Shown piece after piece: positions 56,607 through 64,000 of a stretch of DNA of 64,000 bases; the first letter of the stretch is position 1, and the number at the start of each line of letters is the position of its first letter. The translations under genes were made by a program, and so were the position numbers. This DNA is from Gigantopelta aegis (taxonomy: Eukaryota > Mollusca > Gastropoda > Neomphalida > Peltospiridae), in NCBI RefSeq assembly GCF_016097555.1, contig NC_054708.1, forward strand, positions 21,673,939 through 21,737,938, written 5' to 3'. The notes under the pieces are model-generated. The model worked only from the letters and a program-made list of their open reading frames with translations, was not told the origin of the DNA and did not search any database.

Positions 56607-56879
56607 ACAACAATATGTAATAGTATAGAAGCCGCTCCTATCTAGCTATTAGAAACTTGACTATTACAAACTTTCAAAAATATTAAAACTATTTTCGTAT
56701 TTACAATAACATACAATAGCTGTTAATTATGTACAGAGGTATTAGACCATTGTTGATGTACGTTTAAAAAATACATATTGTATTTTGCTTATTTAAATTC
56801 TAATTGTATAGAAAGTGTAAAAATAAATCAGCTACCAACATTAATAAGGATACATCCTTCAAAACAACACGTGTTCAAC

Positions 56880-57075
56880 TGGCTCAGTCGGTAGAGCGTT
56901 CGCCTGAAGTGATCTGGACCCATTCTTTAATTTTTTATTTTTTTTTCGGTCCCAACTAGTGCGCTACGACTGGTATATCAAATGCTGTGGTACCGATATG
57001 TGCCGTTTTGTTTGTGGGAAAACCGCACATAAAGACCGCTTGCTGATAGTGGAAAAAGTAGCGGGTTTCTAAGTA
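56880..57075 (+). mobile_element. SINE-D, old truncated copy
   Basis: 'GGCTCAGTCGGTAGAGCGTT' head, core with many changes, and TAGCGGGTTTCT at the end. Confidence 0.75.
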
Positions 57076-57216
57076 CATACTTGGATATAATTAAATTATT
57101 GCCACAAATGTTTTGAATAATATGTTGGAAACAGAAGTTGTACATACCGATTTTTTTTTTAATCGTATAGATTGATTTTATTTCGGTTTGTTTGTATGCA
57201 TGTTTGGATTTATTAT

Positions 57217-57325
<109 letters not shown>

Positions 57326-57353
57326 TTATGTCTCTTGCTGTATGTATGCATAT

Positions 57354-57529
57354 ATGTATTGATGTATGAATATATATATATTGTATGTATGTCGAGGTTG
57401 ACTATTACATACATAGATATTAACGCACTGGCGCAGGGGATAATTAAATCCATATGTATGCATATATGTGTGTATCTATGTATCTATGTATGTATGTATG
57501 TATGTATGTATGTGTGTATGTGTGTGTAC

Positions 57530-57587
<58 letters not shown>

Positions 57588-57600
57588 GTGCACGATCGTT
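57354..57600 (+). repeat. repeat M copy and GTAT/TGTGTA microsatellite
   Basis: 57354-57451 matches 4188-4286 ('GTCGAGGTTGACTATTACAT', 'GGGGATAATTAAATCC'); simple repeats follow to 57590. Confidence 0.8.
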
Positions 57601-57602
57601 GG

Positions 57603-57755
57603 GCCAGTGGTCTCGGGTTTGTTACTCCTTTCAACCAGTGCTTCACGACTGGTACATCAAAGGCCAAATAGTGTCAAATCTGTGGGAAATGTCTGTAAAA
57701 CCATCCTTACTGCTTTATCGTTTGGAATAGCCTATGTGGCGACATCGCGTCTCTC
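57603..57755 (+). mobile_element. SINE core fragment, diverged
   Basis: 'TTTCAACCAGTGCTTCACGA', 'CTGGTACATCAAAGGCC' and 'TAGCCTATGTGGCGACATCG' in SINE-A order. Confidence 0.65.
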
Positions 57756-57774
57756 CTCCCTCCCTCCCTCCCCT

Positions 57775-57776
57775 CG

Positions 57777-57830
<54 letters not shown>

Positions 57831-57856
57831 TCTGATTCTCTCTCTCTGCTCTGATT

Positions 57857-57893
<37 letters not shown>

Positions 57894-57899
57894 GCTCTG

Positions 57900-57952
<53 letters not shown>

Positions 57953-58006
57953 GAGGGAGCGCTCGAGTCTCTCCAGAGCTCTCTCTCTCTCTCTCTCTCT
58001 CTCCAG

Positions 58007-58100
<94 letters not shown>
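57775..58100 (+). repeat. (CT)n tract with CTGATT and CTCCAG interruptions
   Basis: About 320 bp of low-complexity DNA. Confidence 0.97.
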
Positions 58101-58955
58101 AAATTTAATGTCGAAGCGACTCAAGCTTTCTTTTGCTTTTCACTATATTAAGGAAACTACTTTTTTTCCATGATAATTATAATAGTGTATGTAGAAGTGT
58201 GGCTGTATTCCTCTCTCCGTTCTTTTTTGTTTGTTTGAAAGAAATAAACACTGTAACTATGGAGTAAAAACTTGAAGTAAAACGCATTTAATCAGCCAGC
58301 TTTACAAACCGTTAGTATCATCAGTACAATGCGAATAAGATCAATTGTGATCAGACACAATAAACCTTTCTTCTGCTGCCGTAATTTCCTACAGAAAAAT
58401 GAGTTTTATTGCTCTCTGCCATAAAAATGTCCATTAATTTAGAGCTTACATTCAACACGAAAAGAAAGAGAGAAAGCAAATGGAGACGAGGAACTTGCAT
58501 GTGTTTTGTTTTTGTTTTGTCATTTTTGTATTGCTGCTCTGCGACGACGAACATACATTTTATTTTTGGTCCGTGTTTTAAGGTCGTGAGATGGAAATCT
58601 ATATGGTTATTAATAATTAAATAAAATTGTATTATTTTCTGATTTTGTTTTTTGAATTGTTTTCTCGTTAAAAACCTTGTTTAAAAATTAAATTGATGAC
58701 TTTTGTCGTTATCTGACAGCCTTGAAATGTTCAATTATTTTCGTTAGTATATTTCATTATCTTGTATCCATGATGGTGACTTTAAATTAACGGCATGGAC
58801 CGGTAGTCATATTTTTCTATTAAAAGGCAACAACAACAGTCGATGAATCACATTAAACATTAATAACAAAAATCTGCGAACAAATCAGTGTGGAATACAG
58901 TTGATAGTTATAGGATATTAAACGAGTTTCCATTTCGTATAATTTGTATGTCCAG
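58101..58955. other. intergenic, nothing recognised
   Basis: Two short opposing frames near 58351-58624 overlap each other without a domain. Confidence 0.35.
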
Positions 58956-58959
58956 AGTA

Positions 58960-59105
58960 AAATAATTTTCAATTGATACGAACTTTAACGACTAAACACA
59001 TTTTCCTTTTAGAATATCCGTGTCCAAATATCGAATGTGTTTCTGATCGTTCTGATATTTAGTAGCAGTTCAAACTTCCTAATATTAATGTGTTCGTACG
59101 GAAAA
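58960..59105. mobile_element. TTAA-2 left half, diverged
   Basis: 'ATATCGAATGTGTTTCTGAT', 'CGTTCTGATATT' and 'GTGTTCGTACGGAAAA'. Confidence 0.6.
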
Positions 59106-59402
59106 GTTTTTGTTTTGTTTTGTTTAACGACACCACTAGAGCACATTGATTAATTAATCATCGGCTATTGGATGTCAAACATTTGGTAATTCTGACTCGT
59201 AGTCATTAGAGGAAACCCGCTATATTTTTCCCAATGGCGCAAGGGATCTTTTATATGCACTTTCCCACAGACAGGATAGCACATACCATGGCCTTTGGCC
59301 AGTTGTGGTGCACTGGTTGTAACGAGAAAACCCCAATCGGTACGTTCAGTGGATCCACTGAGGTGGTTCGATCCTGCAACGCAAGCACCTTGAGCCAGCA
59401 AA
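59106..59402 (-). mobile_element. SINE-D, tail-2
   Basis: Antisense from TTTGTTTTGTTTAACGACAC to 'GATCCTGCAACGCAAGCACC'. Confidence 0.9.
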
Positions 59403-59407
59403 AAAAG

Positions 59408-59803
59408 TAAAGGTTTTTTTATTTAACGACGCCATTGAAACACATTGATTTTTTTTTGTATCTTATCATCGGCTATTGGACGTCAAACATATGGTCATTC
59501 TGACACTGGCTTTTAGAGGAAACCCGCTGTCGCCACATAGGTTACTCTTTTACGACAGGCAGCTAGGGATCTTTTATTAGTGCTTCCCACAGGCAGGATA
59601 GCACAAACAATGGCCTTTGTTGAATCAATTATGGATCACTGGTCGGTGCAAGTGGTTTACACCTACCCACTGAGCCTTGCGGAGCACTCACTCAGGGTTT
59701 GGAGTCGGTATTTGGATTAAAAATCCCATGCCTCGACTGGGATCCGAACCCAGTACCGACCAGCCTGTAGACCGATGGCTTAACCACGACGCCACCGAGG
59801 CCG
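59408..59803 (-). mobile_element. SINE-C head and core with a tail-2-like 3' part
   Basis: Antisense; nearly the same subtype as 45570-46011 but without its 48-bp duplication. Head CGGCCTCGGTGGCGTCGTGG at the right end. Confidence 0.92.
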
Positions 59804-59869
59804 ATAGAAACACTGTGGATAAACACAGATCTATATACAGATCTAAAATGTATTAAATGGGTAAATGTA

Positions 59870-60070
59870 CAGGGCCGTACCCTAATCAAAATCCGGGTGC
59901 GGGGGGGGGGGGGGGGGGGGGGCACTACTTGTCATAAACAAATGAAACACTATATACAAATTACACCCTGAGATGTGTATGCTATTTTCTGGAGTAAAAA
60001 ATAAAGGTGAGATTTTCAGAGTGGGGAAACTGCTCCCCCACGCCCCCGCCTCCCTGAGGGTACGGCCCTG
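59870..60070. mobile_element. CAGGGCCGTACCCT element with a long G-run
   Basis: CAGGGCCGTACCCTAATC to GGGTACGGCCCTG. Flanks ATGTA and ATGTT may be a decayed 5-bp duplication. A G-run of ~23 is at 59900-59922. Confidence 0.82.
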
Positions 60071-60349
60071 ATGTTACAATGGCAGAAATCTTAGGACATA
60101 AATTCTTGATCCGCACCTGAAAATAAAATCAACACCAATACGTTTGAAACAGACGTATATCTAAAATAGTGTAATAAGAGTATAAGCTATGTGTTGGTTG
60201 AAGGGACATAAAGTGGCAGCGATTTGTGTTATTAACAATATAAATGTATTCACGAATGACGACCTATATTTGACCTTTAATGTTTGGGTCAAAATGGCCC
60301 TTTTTAGACAGTCACATCGAAATGTTTCACTGGTATGTAGACAAGACAC

Positions 60350-60825
60350 TAGATAGATAGTCATGTAATCAACAGGGCATCCAAATATTGAACTCGAATA
60401 CTCGATGGTCAAACTCGACCCGGACCCGAGTACCCGACACGTACACTAGATGATAATGAGACTAAGGAATAAAGTAAGATAGCATTATGCATCTTAATTC
60501 CAGCGCTGAACATGGATGCCAAGTCAAGCCATTGTATTGTATTCCACACATTTGACTTTTGTTTTCCCTCTATGTCTCATAGCCCTGTAATGTAATTGGT
60601 GGCTAGCACATGGACAAATGACGTAAAAATAGAATTAAATGAGAGCGTTCTTCCTTGTACGGGTACTTGAGTTCTGTGAACGGAATTGAGTCTTGCTAGA
60701 CTCGGCCCGTGCCCCGAGTACTTGAGTACTTGTGGATACCCTAGTAATCAATCACTATTTTGCCAAATGCCCATTCAACTCAGCATTGTGCAGAGATACT
60801 GTTTTGATCACGGATAAAGGGCTTG
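60350..60825 (-). repeat. repeat J, copy 3, split by a hAT-like element
   Basis: Antisense J: 'GATAGATAGTCATGTAATCA' (left) and 'CACTATTTTGCCAAATGCCC', 'GAGATACTGTTTTGATCACG' (right). Confidence 0.8.
60373..60743. mobile_element. hAT-like MITE, 371 bp
   Basis: Left end CAGGGCATCCAAATATTGAA; right end in reverse TAGGGTATCCACAAGTACTC. Exact 8-bp duplication GTAATCAA at 60365-60372 and 60744-60751. Subterminal 'GAGTACTCGAGT'-type words occur at both ends. No transposase. Confidence 0.9.
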
Positions 60826-61015
60826 ATGTAGATCAGGGGTAAAGCGGTCACTTGGTGCGCGGTCGGTCTAGGATCGATCCCCGTCGGTGGGCCCCATTGG
60901 GTTATTTCTCGTTCTAGCCAATGCACCACGACTGGTATATCAAAGGCCGTGGTATGTGTTATTCTGTCTATGAGATGGTGCATATAAAAAAGATCCCTTG
61001 CTACTAATTAAAAAT
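60826..61015 (+). mobile_element. SINE-A head and core
   Basis: 'GGGCTTGATGTAGATCAGGG' (decayed A box) to GATCCCTTGCTACTAATTAA; 3' part missing. Confidence 0.85.
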
Positions 61016-62022
61016 TAAGTTTGTCAAGCGTTTTGGTCCGGTCCGCGTTTAACCAACACCCATCACTAACACTTGATGTCAATACAGATAGGCATTACGT
61101 TCAAACCAATTAATAGTTTGTAAAATATATAAACAAAATAATGCATTGATTCTTAATTAACATAATGTATTCATTAAAAATTATTTACCTTTTGCAAATT
61201 GAATATAATAATTGACAGGGGGCTTAAAAATCATAAAAATTAAAAATCATAAAAATTAAATGATTTGGCCTTGTTGATCTAGCACGTGTGAGGTCATGTG
61301 ACATGTACCGAATGTTAATTCATCTTCCGCCATTTTAAGTCAATTTCTACGTATCACATGGACCCGATATCGATAATTTTAAGGAAAAAACAAAAACGAC
61401 TTTGTAAATTAATGGTTTTAGGGGTTTGTAAAGTTTTGTATTTAGATACTTACATGTCTAAACTTTATTGTTAATGAAAATGTTCTAGAACTGTGAAGAA
61501 AAATCTCACAATGAACGACAAGCAGACGACAAGAAATCGGATGTTCATTGCGCGGACAGTGTACAAAAAAAAAAACCTGAACGGAGTTGGAAGCATAACG
61601 CAGTTAGGGACGATGACGATATGTTAAATCAGGGTCGTAGAGACGATATGTAAAACTGAGGTTTCAACCTATAGTGGGTGGTGGCAAAACACATTTCAAA
61701 ATCAAAGACACTTATCTGTAAAATACTTTTTAAAAAAGGTTTTGTGCCTCACAGACATGCCTCCCCGCGGCCATGTTAATCTATATATTTTCTATTAATA
61801 CATTTTATTCATTGTAAGTGAGCGTGTTAACAACAAACAAAAAACACCCAGGTATACAAAAATATAAATATAATATGTACATATAAGTATTCATTTTTAA
61901 AGAAAGAAAAAGTAGAACTCCAAATTAATAAAGACCCAAAGTCAGTGTAAGTGGATTCCTTTCTGAGCAAATACATATAACATTGTCAATAATTGACCTT
62001 GTAGTCCAAATTAAAAAAAATG
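61016..62022. other. intergenic, nothing recognised
   Basis: About 1 kb downstream of the UGT gene with no matched repeat or exon. Confidence 0.35.
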
Positions 62023-62028
62023 TTTATT
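62023..62028 (-). terminator. candidate poly-A signal for UGT
   Basis: AATAAA on the minus strand, 157 bp after the UGT stop codon. Confidence 0.4.
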
Positions 62029-62184
62029 AAGTTATTATTATGATCGTCGGCATCGTCATCATCACCATCATCAACAACAACATCAACATATCCTTTTTTG
62101 TCTTCGTCTTCATCGTTCTGATTAGTAGTAGTCATTTAGAAGATAGAAATGAAGGTAAAACAGCCACTAACATTGTAACAATAA

Positions 62185-63738
62185 CTACTGACGTTTCTTT
62201 TTCTTTGAAGATGTTTTTCGGTTTCTACAGCAAATGAACCGGATAACCTTCACTAACAAATATACAGTGATGACGATCACACCGGAAATAACCAGCCATA
62301 CGTCACCATACGTGTACTGGAATATATTGATATCTGCACCCCCTGGCCTCAAATGATCCCCTCCGTACTTCAGAACATGTTCCACGGCACTGGCTGCACG
62401 CTGTCTTGGAGTCTCTGGTCGGTCCTTGAATAAGGCTGAAGCCCTTTTCATGTTGGCAGCATACGACGGATCGTTTAAGACATTGTTGACAGATTCGATA
62501 ATTTCGTCTTCTGTGGCGCTGATGATGTTCAGAGAAGTTCCAACACGAAAATGCGAGACTCTCTTCGCGATTGCAAAATTGTCGCCATGAAGCGGAGTGC
62601 ATAGTATGGGGACCCCATTATACAATGCTTCGTAGAAAGTGTTTTTCCCACAGTGGGATACAATAAGCTTCAGCTTTCGGTGTCCCAGAACGTCACGCTG
62701 GGGCACCCATTTTAATATTTTGACATTCCCCATGTCCTCATCATGGTCCAGCTTGAAAATAACGTTCTGTTTTAGTCTCCTAAAAGCTGAAGTTAGTTTT
62801 TCGATAAACGCTTTGGGAGCTCCTTTCACAGTATCACCAAATGCCACCAGTATTACGCCATGTTCAGCGTTGTCGAAATATCTTTCTAGCTCGGGTGTCA
62901 AAGGTTTAGCTGGAAGGGTTGTCAGTCCACCAACTTGAACAAAGTTGGGAAATGTGGCCTTTGGGAAATCTACAATGTGATCGGAATTTTCCAGATGCAA
63001 AAGAGATCTCTTAAATATCTTTTGAATGTTGCTGGTTTCTAAACTCACTCCAAACTTTCCGAGGTCAAATCTGGGAAGAACAAACCAATCTATTAACGGT
63101 AACGATAACGTGATCACTAAGTTTGCTAGCCTTTCTGGCATAGTCATTTCATTGGAAAAGGCACTCAGCACATGTGGAACAGTGTTGCCCTGGAATGGTT
63201 GGCCACAACGAACATCGTCTTGTATCGACGAAACGGAGACTGTGGGAATGCCTAAAGAGTATGGCAATGCAAACAGACACCGTGCGAAAGGAAATCCGTC
63301 GACAATCGCCAAGTCAAACCGAGCTTCCGACAGCTTGTGCACCAAAGACTGGTCTGTAATGTAGTGCTCACAAAGTTTTCCTAATATCTCCGTCGTGTCA
63401 GATACAGACTTTAAAGCTTTCAAAGTCTGAGTCTCTTCTTTGAACGCATGCGCCAAAAACTTGTCCATCTTGTTATTCAATTCGTCCAACTCCTGGCTTG
63501 CGTGGGACACCAGAAGGTTGATCTTGGCATCACCGAGACATTTGGTAGCGTCAAAGAATGACACAACAAGCAAGGTGACGTTGTGTCCTCTGTTGGCCAG
63601 CTCTGACCCAACTGCAGCGGCCTCCAGACAGTGACTGGTCGCTAGTAGCGGCAGGAGAAGCACGTTAGAGGAACTCACAAAGGGTACCAGTAAAGATGGA
63701 AGCAGCGCCAGTGCCAATATCTTCAACATGACTGCCAT
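62185..63738 (-). CDS. UDP-glucuronosyltransferase (UGT family, GT1)
   Basis: Transfers a sugar from a UDP-sugar (glucuronic acid or glucose) to small lipophilic acceptors in the ER lumen, for detoxification or steroid/xenobiotic conjugation. 517 aa, within the usual ~500-530. The frame is open further upstream to 63852, but I start at the ATG at 63738: it opens a clean signal peptide (MAVMLKILALALLPSLLVP), and an acceptor (CATTTTCAG) ends 7 bp before it, so upstream DNA is probably intron. Domains: acceptor-binding half with His36 (catalytic-base position, 'ATSH'), Asp147 ('AIVDGFP', partner acid), and sugar-nucleotide half with the UGT signature (about 344-387: WVPQRDVLG ... VSHCGKNTFYEAL ... 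PLHGDN). One membrane segment (about 480-502) and a KKRQ C-terminus fitting a dilysine ER signal. Changes from consensus: HCGKN for HGG.N and DN for DQ. UGT subfamily is not assigned. Confidence 0.96.
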   Translation of the reverse strand: MAVMLKILALALLPSLLVPFVSSSNVLLLPLLATSHCLEAAAVGSELANRGHNVTLLVVSFFDATKCLGDAKINLLVSHASQELDELNNKMDKFLAHAFKEETQTLKALKSVSDTTEILGKLCEHYITDQSLVHKLSEARFDLAIVDGFPFARCLFALPYSLGIPTVSVSSIQDDVRCGQPFQGNTVPHVLSAFSNEMTMPERLANLVITLSLPLIDWFVLPRFDLGKFGVSLETSNIQKIFKRSLLHLENSDHIVDFPKATFPNFVQVGGLTTLPAKPLTPELERYFDNAEHGVILVAFGDTVKGAPKAFIEKLTSAFRRLKQNVIFKLDHDEDMGNVKILKWVPQRDVLGHRKLKLIVSHCGKNTFYEALYNGVPILCTPLHGDNFAIAKRVSHFRVGTSLNIISATEDEIIESVNNVLNDPSYAANMKRASALFKDRPETPRQRAASAVEHVLKYGGDHLRPGGADINIFQYTYGDVWLVISGVIVITVYLLVKVIRFICCRNRKTSSKKKKRQ

Positions 63739-63860
63739 GTCGAATCTGAAAATGTATGATGCATGTTTCTTAGAGTAATGCATTATCTGTTTATAAAATC
63801 CCGAAGAAGGTAGTGATATGCCATATAACGACCACAATTTAAGGTTGGACATTTATATAA
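63739..63860 (-). promoter_or_regulatory. UGT 5' splice acceptor and upstream intron
   Basis: On the minus strand a pyrimidine-containing stretch ends CATTTTCAG at 63748-63746, placing the exon start at 63745. A 5' UTR exon further right, outside the window, is implied. Confidence 0.55.
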
Positions 63861-63877
63861 ATGAACACGCACACGTA

Positions 63878-63972
63878 TACACGTACGTACGTACGTACAT
63901 ACATACATACACATGCATACACACACATACATACATACACACACATACATACATACATACACACATACGTAA
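63878..63972 (+). repeat. ACGT/CATA simple repeats
   Basis: CGTA tetramers, then CATACATA/CACA runs. Confidence 0.9.
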
Positions 63973-64000
63973 GCGGATCGACCGCGTAGATTGTAGGCCC

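Noticed and set aside
63739..63852. Upstream extension of the UGT reading frame by 38 codons
   Set aside because: It would put a non-signal sequence before a clean signal peptide and runs across a good splice acceptor.

Overview
This is a eukaryotic, gene-poor, repeat-dense window of about 35-40% GC. It has spliced genes, abundant tRNA-derived SINEs, palindromic MITEs, long microsatellites and one 200-base N gap (28676-28875). The SINE and 'CGCCC' repeat types are those I associate with lophotrochozoans, and I infer a mollusc, probably a gastropod. No species marker is present.

Four protein-coding loci are supportable. (1) 1061-1346 (+) is the last coding exon of SIL1, the nucleotide-exchange factor for the ER chaperone BiP; the rest of the gene lies left of the window. 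(2) 35314-36468 (+) is a two-exon gene for a ~140-aa predicted type I single-pass membrane protein. (3) 50484-54649 (-) is a second two-exon gene, 147 aa, with the same layout and a shared motif around the membrane segment; I read (2) and (3) as paralogues of an unnamed family. (4) 62185-63738 (-) is a complete UDP-glucuronosyltransferase (UGT) with an uninterrupted coding exon. SIL1 and UGT both act in the ER. I see no evidence that the four loci form one pathway.

Everything else is repeats and unrecognised DNA. My working family names are as follows. SINE-A has a tRNA-like head with A box TAGCCCAGTGG and B box GGATCGATCCC. SINE-B has a CCGGCCTCGGTGGTGTCGTG head. SINE-C has a CCGGCCTCGGTGGCGTCATG head joined to the SINE-A core. 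SINE-D has a 'CTCAGTCGGTTGAGTGCTCG' head joined to the SINE-A core. SINE-A, C and D share a central core (CCAGTGCACCACGACTGGT ... GATCCCTTGCTGCTAAT) and carry one of two 3' tails: tail-1 (GTCGTTAAATAAAACATTTC) or tail-2 (GTCGTTAAACAAAACAAAC). TTAA-1 and TTAA-2 are ~370-410 bp MITEs starting AGGGACATACC and AGGGACATTCC and flanked by TTAA. GGCC-palindromes are ~110-260 bp fold-backs. GGCGGATCC and CAGGGCCGTACCCT elements are short and have ~5-bp target duplications. There are also hAT-like elements, a long inverted duplication and a repeat I call J.

Layout: 0-2.4 kb SIL1 end and a tandem-cored element; 2.4-34 kb repeat mosaic with many nested insertions; 34-37 kb first membrane-protein gene; 37-50 kb repeats; 50.4-54.7 kb second membrane-protein gene, with a 1.1-kb minisatellite just upstream of its start codon; 56-61 kb repeats; 62-63.9 kb UGT. 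Several nested insertions keep intact target duplications, and some have empty sites next to them, so the order of insertion can be read directly.
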